Origin: Meconema thalassinum
Taxonomy: Eukaryota > Arthropoda > Insecta > Orthoptera > Tettigoniidae
Direction of reading: 5' to 3'
DNA length: 64,000 bases
Assembly (NCBI GenBank): GCA_946902985.2
Contig: OX336391.1
Coordinates: 196,852,289 to 196,916,288, forward strand
Part shown: piece by piece, positions 11,525 to 23,555 of the stretch
Numbering within the stretch: position 1 is the stretch's first letter
Layout of the letters: the number at the start of each line of letters is the position of its first letter
Program-made: the position numbers and the translations under genes
Notes under the pieces: model-generated
Databases searched by the model: none
The model's input: only the letters and a program-made list of their open reading frames with translations
Told to the model about the DNA's origin: nothing

Positions 11525-12612
11525 AACAAGTAGTTCCGTGAAGAACTAAAGCCTATTTTCATATATCCTACTTATGTTAATTGCCTCTATCAACATGCAA
11601 AATTTCAGTTTGATTGCTGTAATAAAGTTTTAGATATTGAAGACCGTCTAAATATTTCGGATGGTCGCCGTGTTGGTCTGTTATATGTATAGGCCATAGA
11701 GTTATGTACCATTAAAGGGAAATTATTGCGTAGCTTCATTATGCAAAGTTTCACTTCGATCACATGATGACACAAGACATAAAAACTTGAGTATAAAAAT
11801 TTCGCACAGCCGCCATCTTGATTTTATGTAAACAATTGAACGAAATTAGATGTCAGTGCATTGCAATATGTATAATAATATACTGTACCATATTTTACTG
11901 CGCTCAAATGGTTAAATTGCGAGAAAAATATATTAAAACGTTTCAAACTCGCTTGGCCGCCATGTTCGTTTTGTACTTTACAGGTTTTTGAATGTTACAT
12001 AGATAAACGTGCAGTAGTGCCCTTTATCATAGTGCAAAATTTCAGGGTGATATCAGTAATATTTTTGGAGATATAGAATGCCAGTGAAATATTTCGCACA
12101 GTCGCCATCTTAAGGTTATGTAAACAATTGAATTAAATTAAATGCCACTGTGTTGCAATGTATATAAACATTTGCTGCACCAAGTTTCATTGCGTTTCGA
12201 TGGTTAAATCGCGAGAAAAATCTATTTAAATGTCGCACCTTCGCTTGGCCACCATGTTGGTTTAGTAGTTACGTGATTTTTGAAAGTCTCATCGGTGAAT
12301 TTCTAGTAGTGCCCTTTATCTCCGTACAAGAATTCAGGGTGATATCGGTAACAGTTTCGGAGATATTGAACGCTGGTTAAATATTTCGCACAGCCGCCAT
12401 GTTGGATTGGTGAGACGTAGTAAAATTTGAAGGGTCGGTCTAAATGGTGCTATGACCTTACCGAGTTTCATTGAAATCGCTCCAGCCGTTTAGAAGTTAT
12501 TATGGGGACACACAACACATCTCACACACACATATACACACATTCACACACACACGCACAAAAGGTAATCTCATAAGCCTATTTTTTTTTTTTCATAAAA
12601 TGAAAATAGGCT
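11525..12612 (+). mobile_element. Family A dispersed repeat copy
   Basis: Starts AACAAGTAGTTCCGTGAAGA and ends with the hairpin and TGAAAATAGGCT at 12601-12612, preceded by an interrupted CA tract (12512-12562). It sits inside a LINE remnant, with LINE-like coding sequence on both sides, so it is an insertion with defined ends. It carries no open frame of note. Confidence 0.75.
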
Positions 12613-12890
12613 GAAAAGAAAGGAAAATATTGAAGATAAATTTTGGTCCAGTCTGCTCACAGGGAATCTGGATGAAACGGAAGTCTCAGGAGCTTTAACA
12701 TCATGCTGGAATGGTCAATGGCACCTTCAGGAAAATACGATTGATGTTCTAAGAGCACATTCTGAGAATGAACGACAGGCTAACCATTTTGCTCTCTCAA
12801 TGAAAGTCAAGAACAACTGGCTGAGTGAAATAGAAAGAGACGTTCAAGAACTTAAAAGAATATATATAGAGAGGACTATTTAATAAGTAC
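12613..12890 (+). pseudogene. Possible LINE C-terminal fragment, right part
   Basis: Open in one frame as ...KFWSSLLTGNLDETEVSGAL... through NNWLSEIERDVQELKR. The last piece resembles the W..EIE.D...L segment of LINE C-termini in this window. The gene-like stretch ends near 12882. It probably continues 11325-11524 across the family A insertion, but the two halves do not overlap and I cannot prove continuity. Confidence 0.4.
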
Positions 12891-13048
12891 ATATAGGTGT
12901 ATTTGAAAAGGTATACAAATACATTATGACGACCAACTGATTCTCAAATCTTACAAATGACTTTTCAGGCGATTTAATCGACCGAGAGCGGTGCTGATTC
13001 GCACATTGAGTCTTCATTCAGAGCTTATTTAAGTATTTATCTATTTAT

Positions 13049-14587
13049 TAGCCTACTTTTGATTTTTGCAAAAAATGAAAGTAGATTTATGAGATCTACA
13101 CAGGGCCAAAATTTGTGTGTATGTCTGTGTGTCTGTGTGTCTGTGTGTGAGTGTGTGAGTGTGTGTACTCTGAATGTCTGCCCCCCCCCCGTATCAATTC
13201 AAACACGGTGAAACCGAATTGAACGAAATTTGGTACAGAGGTAGAAATAGCAAAGGGCACCGCAGTGGCATGTCTTATATCGCCGCCATATTGACGGAAA
13301 CGTAATGGCGGCCACCCAAACGTTCAAAGCTTAAATCAAATTACGACTAATCGAATCATCCAATCTCTACCAAATTTCGGAACAACATATAAGTTATTTA
13401 TATCGCGAGTGTCTTTTGACTTAAGTACAAGGTCATCAGCCCAATACTTTGCGGATGGTGGCCATGTATATGTGCAAATCGATTCCACCTATCTATTCAG
13501 ACACGGTGAAACCAAATTGAACAAAATTTGGTACAGAGGTAGCACAAGCAAAGGGCACTCCAGTGTCATGTTTTAAATTGCCGCCATCTTAACGAAAACG
13601 TAATGGCGGCCACCCAAATTTTAAAAACTTGAATCAAATTACGACCAAACTAATCATCTGATCCCTACTAAATTTTGCAACATTATACCTTAATTTTAAT
13701 GAATATTTTGACTAAACTACAAGGTCATCCACGTAATAATTTGCAGATGGCGGCCATGTATGTGTGCAAATCGATTCCCCCTATCAATTCAAAAACGATG
13801 AAATCGAATTGAATGAAATTTGGTACCACAGGTAGCACTAGCAAAGGGCACCTCAGTGTCATGTTTTATATTGCAGCCATCTTGACGGAAACGTAATGGT
13901 GGCCACCCAAATGTTAAAAGTTTAAATAAAATTACGACCATCCTAATAATCTGATCTCTACCAAATTTTTCAACAACATACCTTTATGTGCAATGCATAT
14001 TTTTTCCAAACTACAAGATCTTCAGGCCAATAGTTTGCAGATGGCGGCCATGTATGTGTGCAAATCTATTCCCCCTATCAATCCAAACACGGTGAAACCG
14101 AATTAAACGAAATTTGGCACAGAGGTAGCACTAGAAAAGGGCCCTCCAGTGTCATGTTTTATATTGCCGCCATCTTCACGAAAACGTAATGGCGGCCACC
14201 CAAATTTAAAAACTTGAATCAAATTACGACCAACCTAATTATTTGATCTCTACCAAATTTTGCAACATTATTTAAAATGAATCTTTTGACCGAACTACAT
14301 GGTCATCCGCACAATAATTTGCGGATGGTGTCCATGTATGTGTGCAAATCGATTCCCCATATCAATTCAAACACGGTGAAACCGAATTGGACGATTTTTT
14401 TTACAGAGGTAGCACTAGCAAAGGGCATCTCATATTCATTTTTAATATCCGTACAGCACGTTGTATTTCAACAAGCTACTACAACCAACATTCAATATAC
14501 TCCTTGAAAAGGACAAAGAGTTCTAACAATACCCATGCATTTAGGAAAAGTAGGCTATATGTTCTTTAATGAACGTCTTGTTTTTTA
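13049..14587 (-). mobile_element. Family D dispersed repeat with ~292-bp tandem units
   Basis: At the left edge a hairpin (AGCCTACTTTTGA ... TGAAAGTAGATT) is followed by a GT tract, mirroring the 3' end of family A with AGTAG in place of ATAGG. The right edge, AAAGTAGGCTATATGTTCTT then AACGTCTTGTT, mirrors the family A start in reverse. The interior is a tandem array (13190-14420) with TCAATTCAAACACGGTGAAA recurring at about 13192, 13489, 13779, 14076 and 14361. No protein is encoded. Confidence 0.75.
13190..14420. repeat. Tandem array, period about 285-297 bp
   Basis: Four full units and a partial fifth. Each contains GAACGAAATTTGGTACAGAG, GCCGCCATCTTGACG and GATGGCGGCCATGTATGTGT in that order, with point differences between units. 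Confidence 0.85.
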
Positions 14588-16499
14588 TTTGGTCTTTAGT
14601 AGTGGCGAGCTTAGTATGGATACATCTAATGATGTTCAAATGTTTTCTAAGTTTCAAGATGGCATCAGTTCGTTTTCTTTATTTGTCGTATCCTTTCAAA
14701 CGATAGAAGAGAAGATTCTTATTATGAACTGTTAAAGTAATTATTATAATTATAATGGCTTTAAATTCTGTAGTTTATTTTCCTTAAATAATGGAAACCG
14801 TAGATTTGTATTTTCTTACATAAAATCCCCGTGACTCGTTAGAACAGAAAAATGCCCTTTCGCGGGGCGAGTCGTAATTACCTATACTGAAAGTTATATA
14901 TTCCTACCCATAATTTCTCAATGTAATGGTTTTGGTGGAGACATAGGTCATGTACCTAAAGCTAATTAGTACATCACAGGGATTTTATCTTAATAGGCGG
15001 GAGATTTCATAATGGAAAAGATCAGTGGTGTATATGACTTCTTCACAGAACTACTTGATTATTGAAACAAATTGTTTTGTCTAAATTAATGAGATTGAGC
15101 GCAAGTGATTGAAAATTTTAATTTCATGATTAGCAACATGTTGGAAGCAATCTTCGAGTGTTGCCTTAGTGAACGGAATGTGAATGAATTTCGGCCGGTA
15201 AACACGATTGTAGCTCTGTTTATTGCATGACTTCATGTGCTAAATTGGGTGTAAATTACTTTCCCACATACGACTGTGATGGTTAAAGGTGAGAGTGATC
15301 ATGATAACTTTGTGTTTCCACCGAAGCGTAACAGAACAGTGTAAAATTTCGTTGTTCTCTGTGGATAATTGCAATACATTCGTAAATTTAAATCTCACTT
15401 TTGACCGTAATGATCAGGTTATGAAATAATCTCCCATTCAAGCCAAAGTAGAATGAATGCGCCTATGTTGCTACGCAATTCTCGCTAAAGCAAAGTAAAT
15501 TAAAACGTGGTTTTAATTTCCGACTTGTACTGCCGGCTTTGTTCGTTAGGTGTACAATAGTCGGAAATTGCTCGCAGCACACATTCACACACCCTTTGGA
15601 GATTACCTTTGAGTGATTTTGTGGTTCCTACAAAGTGGGTGCAAACGCTTGAAAAGAGATTGCACCGTATATAACCAACACGTAATGACAGGAATGGGTA
15701 GATGAGTAAGTAACTATAGTACCATACAAATAATGGTTACTGCAGGCAACTTCAATGTTATTAAATTGACTACTTGCCTATCAATTACGTCGTTAATTGC
15801 ATCGTGCTTGTACACACTGGGAGGTTGAAAAACATACTACTGTATTTAGAGGGCGTATCCGACAGGGTTAGCTTAGAGCGTTAAGGCGCATGACCATGGA
15901 TATATCCTGATTTGGGAAATAGACCACACGTTCTATCTGATGGAAACCTGTAAAAAGAAGGCGTCGAGTATACCTGCCAAACTTAGGCACTAAAGCACTG
16001 TTATTAAACCAAACCAAGCCTTTGACTTAGAGCAGACAGGCACAGGTCGATAAATTATTAAATCATGAACGAAGGATATTATGAAATATTTTAGGCATCA
16101 GATAAGTTAATAGGAAAGTACAATTGGTATCCAATGAAGAATTAAATAATAAGATACAACTGATAGCATCATCCTTTAAAAAGAAACAAAATCTGTTTAA
16201 CAATCACATCTCCAGTATGACTAATGACTGGATGACTAGGAAAATGACGAATTTCACAAAAACAAAGGCAACGAAGTTGAGATGGCTCCAAGAACGTAGG
16301 AATGATGTGATACAAATTGGTTTCCCAGATAGCAAAATCCTCTACAGATGTGAATTTACAAAAATTATCAAAAGCTGGCAGAGTTTTAATGTGGAAACTA
16401 AACTCAACTGAACGAGAGGGCCTCTGCCAGAAGCATGAAATAAGACACTGGTCGATGAAATTAAGAGATATTTCTTGTTCCTCTTCGGATGCCTATCCA
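14588..16499. other. Intergenic sequence, no gene recognised
   Basis: Short frames only. A sequence near 15865-15950 (GGGTTAGCTTAGAGCGTTAAGG) faintly resembles a worn tRNA-like SINE head but lacks a good B box. Nothing else was identified. Confidence 0.4.
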
Positions 16500-16742
16500 T
16501 TAGTGGATGTTAGCGACCACAAGATGCATCCTTTGCTTATGAACAGCGATGTGGAATAATTTATTGATGCTGGGTAATCCTGTCCACTGTTTTATATTAT
16601 CCCCCCAGGAAATCCTTATTCGTCCCCTTCCTCTTTGACCTTCGATCTTTCCTTCCAGTATCAATTTGAGAAGTCGATATTTGGTGATCCACAATATATG
16701 TCCCAGGTATACTGTACAGTCTTTCGTCTTTTGAAGGTGCAT
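16500..16742 (-). pseudogene. LINE C-terminal fragment
   Basis: The minus-strand frame reads YLGHILWITKYRLLKLILEG, then GRGRIRISWGDNIKQWTG and ends MHLVVANIH. It matches the classic tail of insect endonuclease-RT LINE proteins (GH..R...YRLL.LI..GKI.G.RG.GR...SW..N...W...MVAN). About 80 codons are left, open but without the RT domain, so it is a fragment. Confidence 0.8.
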
Positions 16743-17740
16743 AATAAGTTTCGTTGCCTGTGCATTATATGCAGTACTTCAATATTAGTCTGTTATTCGA
16801 AGAGATATTTGGAGGATGTCAAAGCTGTTAGATGAGCAACATCTGGACATTGAAGTGAAATTGGTTGGTAAAACACCGTCTAAAGGGGACCAGTAAATAT
16901 AGTAGTGAAAATAGTAATTAAAATAATTGTATGATCTCTTCTATCTAATGTACTATACATTTTTGACGTACATTTTGCACTAACTCTAGCAGAAACACCC
17001 GAATTCAGCTTGGTGATCTGTGGTTGAGACTTTATGATTTGATAACCAACAGTGATACAAGAGATCCGTTTATAAGTATTTACTAGCTATTGTTAATTTA
17101 TTAATTTATTTATTTGCGTAGAGTAATTGGTTATTTTTTGGCCTTTCTAGTTTTCTATCAGTCTCGTTACTGCCAGTTATTTGTGATGAGAAGGTCTTGC
17201 AATGGGGTACAAACCATTAGCCCTCCTCAGCCACTCTCGTAAGCTCTGAGAGAAAGAACTTGAAAGGCACAAATAAGCTCCATCTTTCTCTCTTCCTCTA
17301 ACTCGGGCAATCAATAATGGGGCAAGAAGACAGGGTGGGCTCTCCTTCAGAATGAAATGCCAATCCCATGGATCAGAACAAACTTAATGATGGAAGAAAA
17401 AGAGTCCTCATTCATGAGAGCTGCTCCTTTCCTCTCCATTAATGATAAATGTCAAGACAGAGAGCAGCCGCAAGGTGATTAACTGCCATTGTAAGGCATG
17501 TCTTGCTCTTACTCAATACTTACCTTTCAAGAAGTAAATGAGTATTCCTTACCGCACAGTTACAGCTTGTTGGCTCTTTAAAAAGACTTCAGTAAAACAC
17601 TGAAAGAAAGTAAGGTTGAAACAAACTTCTGCCTGTTCTTAACCCGCAACTCCTTGAAAGGGTCTTATTGCGTAACCCATGTACAGACGTGGACAATTAT
17701 TACAGTTAAAATAATGTAATAAAAGATCATACAATGTACA
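16743..17740. other. Intergenic sequence, nothing recognised
   Basis: No long frame, SINE head or repeat match was noted. Confidence 0.4.
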
Positions 17741-18060
17741 TAGTCTGTCTGTCTGTCTGTTAGGTAGACAGCCCGAAGGCGGGTTGGATCCTCAAAAAGT
17801 ACCACCGTTAGATTATGTGGGTAGATAGCCACAAAAAAAAACAGGCAGCTCTATATTGAGGCGTACTAGGCAAGAAGAGGAATGAGGTAGTTGGCCATTG
17901 ATTTCCTGACTGAGTCAGAACAGCAGAACTAACCCAATGAGTAGAACCTTTCACAGTATCCACAGGTACTGACTGTGCCCTGAATGTCTTTACTAAGCAC
18001 CACCCATACCTCAGTACTTTCCATACAATCACAGCCATGAGTCAGACTGAGACATCGGTG
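17741..18060 (+). repeat. Dispersed repeat beginning with GTCT units
   Basis: Begins with (GTCT)n then TAGGTAGACAGCCCGAAGGC. It continues through phrases such as GAGGCGTACTAGGCAAGAAG, which I associate with 3' untranslated parts of insect LINEs. Only one copy is in this window, so the repeat call rests on recognition and is tentative. Confidence 0.35.
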
Positions 18061-18887
18061 AAAAGCCTCATTTTACTCTAGCCTGTGCCAACAGACAATT
18101 GCAAATGCACTGCATTCATCAAGAGACGGCCAACAGGCCAAAATGTACATAGGTTATTCGATTTCTTTGCTCGATTAAGTAAATTACTCCCTGGTACAGT
18201 AGTCTGTAAGGTATACTTCTCTCTTCCCACACACCTTGATGTGGTGACGATCACAATGTATGTTGAATAGTTCACAAAGACACTGTACTCCTGGGTCGTG
18301 GTGTTTCTTGTTGCTGCAGTATTTGAAGTGAAATCCGTGTGTAGCGAATCTCGTCATCATTACAATAAAGGTAAAATTTCCCATTTCATTACCTATTGGT
18401 AAACCTAATTAAGAATGTAACCGGTGTTTTTAAAAAGAATGGCTACTAATGAGTAGCAAAATTTAATTATTTTGAGCTATTTAATATTTTATGAAATTAT
18501 TCTAAACCAGAGTAGTTTTTTGAATGAAAAATAATCACACTTCTTCCCCTAACATCTATAAATTTTGTTATTAAGAAGACACTCAATTTAGTCATTGTCC
18601 AGAAAGATGCAAATGTATAAGATACAGTATTTTAATAGCCTCTCTAGGCGATGCTGTTTTCATATAAATATTTACAATCCCAAATCCGCATCAATAAATT
18701 TCAGCGATTTAGTGACAAGACCATGTTAATTCCTAATATAATTGTTTTGATTTATTTCCAACATTTGTGGTTTAAATAACCTGGAATGCATTTACTTTGG
18801 TGTGAAAGTTAATAATTATTATCAGACTGGTTCAGAATTAATTTATCTGTGTTGTTATCTAATGTAGCACATTATTCTTATAATAAA
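18061..18887. other. Intergenic sequence, nothing recognised
   Basis: AT-rich towards the right. No coding or repeat signal was identified. Confidence 0.4.
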
Positions 18888-19016
18888 CTAGCAGTAGTGC
18901 CCGGCTTCGCCCGGTGGATTTATTTGTTTTATGGATGATAATGAATACTACTACAGAACTGGCACATGATACTTAAACTAACAGGAAACAATATTTTAAA
19001 AATATATCTTTTTGTG

Positions 19017-19091
19017 ATGGTGGTGGTGGTGGTGGTGGTGGTGGTGGTGGTGGTGGTGGTGGTGGTGGTGGTGGTGGTGGTGGTGGTGGTG
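19017..19091 (+). repeat. (GGT)n microsatellite
   Basis: About 25 nearly perfect GGT triplets, then degenerate GTTGGTGGTAGTTG. It would code only polyglycine, polyvaline or polytryptophan-type runs, and no gene surrounds it. Confidence 0.95.
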
Positions 19092-19830
19092 TTGGTGGTA
19101 GTTGTAGTGGTTGTAGTGGAGGTGGTAAGTCGTACAATATAATGGACCTAACATTCAGGTCATTTTCCCGTAATGATAATTATGAATAGGGAAACAGCTA
19201 TTTACTAACAACATCACTGACACATGAAATTTACAAACACATTTACATAAAAAATAGAAACAGGATTAAGTGAAATAAAAGACACTGCCTAGGACCTATA
19301 TCTCATTGGCTGTTAGAAATGTAGAGACCAGTATGTAGAGACCAGTAGTGTCGTCTTTTTTCGCATAGCGCCTTAGGAAAATAATCGGAACTCTTTGGAA
19401 AACTTCGGCTGTCCCGAGCTACTGAGGTAGCAATAGTATCATTTATCGCCAAAAAGCGCTTAACGATAAGTTTCGGAATAATAGAAGGTAAATTTGAAAG
19501 CACCAACGCTTATTGCAGCTGATAACCTCAATGTACTGCACCAACACCATTGCACTTATACAGAGGCATGCAATTTTCAGGATGATAACTGTTAAAAGGG
19601 GCCTAAGAAATCTTTTTAGACTAATTACCCCCCGTGACTGCAATTTATAAACAGCGCAAGATGCAACTGTTTTCGCAATTCTGCACCAGAATACTGGTAT
19701 GGGTGACGTGATGCAGCCCGAACTGCCCGTCAACAATTAAATTACTCTTACAGTTACACTACTAGGGACATGAATGGTTCTATGGCCTTAATATGTGGTT
19801 TTCAAGTTCATTTTGTCTGTTATTCTAAAT

Positions 19831-20715
19831 GTAGGGAATGGAGAGCGTTGTCCAAAATATCAAGTGGACAGTGTCACCAGCAGGGTTTCAAAGTGTATGT
19901 AAAATTTGGTGCAATTAGGAGAAATGGTGTAGATTTGTGATGAAGGGCCTAAATGCAGGGAATGGAGTGGTCTGTCCAAAATTTAAAGAGGACAGTGTCA
20001 CCCGCAGGGTTCCAAAGGGTAAGTATACAAAATGTGGTTCAGATCAGTGAAACTGTGTAGCTTTGTGCCAAAGGGCCTCAATGCAGGGAATGGAGTGGTC
20101 TTTCCTAAATTTCATGCAGACAATGTTACTCGCAGGGTTCCAAAGGGTAAGTATACAAATTGCCGTTCAGATCGGTGAAACCGTGTAGATTTGTGCCAAA
20201 GGGCCTAAATGCAGGGAATGGAGTGGTCTGTCCGAAATTTCATGTAACCGTGTTACTCGCAGGGTTCCAAAGGGTAAGCATACAATTTTTGGTTCAGATT
20301 GGTGAAAGGGTGTAGATTTGTGCCAAAGGGCCTAAATGCAGGGAATGGACTGGTCTGTCATAAATTTCATGTAGGCAGTGTTACTCGCAGGGTTCCAAAG
20401 TGTAAGTATACAAATGTAAGTTCAGATCGGTGAAACGGTGTAGATTTTTGTCAAAGGGTCTAAATGCAGGGAATGGAGTGGTCTGTCTGAAATTTCATGC
20501 AGACCGTTTTACTCGCAGGGTCCCAAAGGGTAAGTATACACATTTTGGTTCAGATCGGGGAAAAGGTGTAGATTTGAACCAAAGGGCCTAAATGCAGGGA
20601 ATGGACTGGTCTGTCAAATATTTCACGCAGACAGTGTTACCATCAGTGTTCCAAAGGGTAAGTATACAAATTTAGGTTCCGATAGGTGAAACGGTGTACG
20701 TATCACTAGCCATAA
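19831..20715 (+). repeat. 127-128 bp tandem array, seven units
   Basis: AGGGAATGG recurs at about 19833, 19957, 20085, 20213, 20340, 20468 and 20596, spacing 124-128 bp. Each unit carries TCGCAGGGTTCCAAAGGGTA and GTTCAGATCGGTGAAACGGT. The reverse complement of the same unit occurs about twice at 8960-9190. Confidence 0.9.
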
Positions 20716-20970
20716 CGCCAGCGCATGTGGATTGAGCTGTTCGGGAGCGCTTGTTCTACCGACTTACTGAACAAAAATCAATCTTTGAGGTTACCTGAGA
20801 GGTGTAGCCTAATGCTACATAGCCTAAACTATTACCCTTGAATCTGGCTATCATATAAAAATAAGAATTTTTCGAATCGGACTGGTAGTTACAGAGATTA
20901 GAGCGTTTAAGCACATAAACACACGAACACACAAACACACAAACTCTTCAGCTGTATTATATTAAGTATA

Positions 20971-22012
20971 GATTATGAGTACTTCTGTAGATCTATTACT
21001 CCTCTTTACCCTCCATCACAAATGCAGCCTACCTTTCTTCTTTTATCAATATTGGCCATCTTAGCATCACGTTAAATAACCCACTGCGGTTATTTTCGTT
21101 TCGCTTCTTGTTTTCCGTTAGTTCTTCATTGCTTTAGTTTGCATTTTCCTCCTCTCTTCTGTCCAGATGTTATACTGTTCCTTACTTTCGTTTTCCTGGA
21201 AACTATTGAAATGTTCTGTTAATCTTTTAAAAGTTATTTTGTCCTCCATTTAGTCTGCAGTTATTCTCATCTCTGCCATTTCCCTCTTTATGTCTTTATT
21301 AATATCATAACCATACATTACTTATAATACGCTGAGGTGTATGCCTCACAAAAACTCAATCTCTTAAACGATAGGGAGTAATAAAGTGCGATTTGTGACA
21401 AAATCTTCAAAATTGTCTCTATAGTAGAATCTTGCTTTTCTTGAAAAGTAAACGGAAATATGTTTATTTGTTTATAAGATGCTTTTGTACAAATTAACAA
21501 GACGGTAGCCCCTGTCAGAACCATATCGCATTCAGTCCGCGTAACAGTAGAGCAGAGCGGGTGGTGTAAATACATGGGGCATCACAAGTAGTCGATATTA
21601 ACAAATGAGTATTCGAAAGAAAGAGAGTTATCCACGGCAGTGAGGAATTGCACTCTCATTTTTTTATTTTTATGAAATGTACGTTTACATAAATAAACAA
21701 GACGATAGCTTCCGCCAGAACTGTGTTGCGTCGACCCCGTATAACAGTAAAGCCTGGTGGGCGGTTCATCACACGCGAGATTTCACGCACCGGCCCTCTA
21801 GTTCTAAATAATTTTCTCCGAAAGTTAATAGTGCAGTATTTGTCAGGACGATAGTTTAAACGATAATATATTAATGTTAACTCAGAAGTAGAGGGTCTCA
21901 TGTCTTCCTTCCTCTTCATTAATGACAATTTTTTAGTCATAACCCACCCTATACAGTTTTTTAATGAGTTGTAAATTTATATTTTCCGTAATTCTGAGGA
22001 TTTTACAATTGG
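20971..22012. other. Intergenic sequence, nothing recognised
   Basis: Two short minus-strand frames (21318-21575 and 21656-21940) share a loosely similar context (AACAAGACGGTAGCCCC at 21498, AACAAGACGATAGCTTCC at 21697). This suggests an old ~200-bp duplication, but no protein motif is visible. Confidence 0.4.
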
Positions 22013-23555
22013 AACAAGTAGTTCCGTGAAGAACTATACAGCCTATTTTCATATATCCTACTTATGTTAATTGCCACTATCAACATACACAATTTCTGTT
22101 TGATTGCTGTAATAGATTCGTAGATATTAAGAACCGACTAAATATTTCGGATGGTCGCCATGTTGGATTTTATATATGTAGGTCCTAGAGTTATGTACTG
22201 TTACATGCAGATTATTGTGAACGTGTAGTATTCAAACTTCAATCGCAAAATTAGGACACAAGAATAAAAAAGGAGATTTTAAAATTTTTCACAGCTGCCA
22301 TCTTGAGGTTATGGAAACAATTGAAATAAATTAGATTCCAGTGGATTAACATTCGTATAAGGATTTACTGTACCTAGTTTCACTGCACTCGGATGGTTAA
22401 ATTGCGAGAAACGTCCATGTGAATATTTATAATTCGCGTCACCGCCATGTTGGATTTGTGATCACCAGGTTATTTAAAGTCCTATAGGTGAACTTAAGTT
22501 CATAGCCCCTATGAACATTAAAAAATGCAGTTTGATTGCCAAAATAGATTCGTAGATATTCAGTATCGTCTAAATATTTCGGATGGTCGCCATGTTGGAT
22601 TGTTAAATGTATAGGCCATAGAGTCATGTACCATTAAAGGAAAATTATTGCGTAGGTTCATTATTCAAACTTTCACTTCGATCGCATGACTACATCACAA
22701 GAAATAAAAACTTAATTTTAAAATTCGCACTGCCGCCATCTTGAGGTTATGTAAACAATTGAACTAAATTAGATACCAGTGGATTACAATGTGTATAAAT
22801 ATTTCCTGTACCAGGTTTCAGTGCGCTTGGAACATTAAATCGCGAGAAAGGTCTATTTAAAATTTTCAAATTCGCTTGGCCGCCATGTTCGTTTTGTAGT
22901 TAAACGGTTTTTGAAAGTCTTATAGATTGACTTCCAGTTGTACCCTTTATCTCCGTACAAAATTTTAGGGAGATACCGCTAATAGTTTCAGGGATATAGA
23001 ATGCCGGTGAAATATTTCGCACATCCGCCATCTTGTGATTATGTAAACAATTGAACGAAGTTAGATGTCGGTGCATTACAATGTATATAAACATATACTG
23101 TACCAAGTTTCATTGCGTTTGGTTGGTCAAATCACGAGAAACGTCTATTTAAAAGTCGCAAATTCGCTTAGCCTCCATGTTGGTTTTGTAGTTACCAGGT
23201 TTTCAAAAGTCACATAAGTGAACTTATAGCAGTTCCCTCTATCACCATAGAAAATGTCAGGGTAATATCGGTAATAGTTTCGGAGATATTGAATGCTGGT
23301 GAAATATTTCGCACAGCCGCCATGTTGGATTGGTGAGTCGTAACAAAATTTGAAGGGCACGGTCGAGGTCGCTGGGAATAGTGCTATGAACTTTCCGAGT
23401 TTCATTGAAATCGCTCCTGCCGTTTAGATTTTATTGGGGGGGGGGGGGGGACACACACGAATCACACACACACACACACACACGCGCGCGCGCACACACA
23501 CACACGGACAAAAGGTGATCTCATAAGCCTATTTTTTCAAAATTGAAAATAGGCT
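22013..23555 (+). mobile_element. Family A dispersed repeat, longest plus copy
   Basis: AACAAGTAGTTCCGTGAAGA at 22013 and TGAAAATAGGCT ending at 23555. CGCCATGTTGGATT-type blocks recur at about 22155, 22439, 22586, 22878, 23170 and 23315, giving internal units of roughly 430-440 bp with shorter sub-units. A G-run and CA/CG tract (about 23434-23510) precede the 3' hairpin. No coding capacity. Confidence 0.8.

Larger units (their letters stand above)
18888..20970 (+). mobile_element. Family E composite repeat, plus-strand copy
   Basis: Starts CTAGCAGTAGTGCCCGGCTTCGCCC and ends near AGTATAGATT at 20970, the same termini as the minus-strand copy at 8896-11313. Inside are a GGT microsatellite (19017-19091), one unit of the 'ATAATGGACCTAACATT' type, and a 127-bp tandem array (19831-20715). 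No long open frame is present. The shared ends argue for one mobile unit that has accumulated different internal unit numbers. Confidence 0.65.

Noticed and set aside
14820..14880. Terminator-like hairpin near CCCCGTGACTCG ... CGCGGGGCGAGTCG
   Set aside because: The halves are partly similar but do not form a clean stem with a T-tract, and a bacterial-type terminator is not expected here.
19831..20715. CRISPR-like array
   Set aside because: Units of 127 bp are similar across their whole length with no variable spacers, and the context is an insect repeat.
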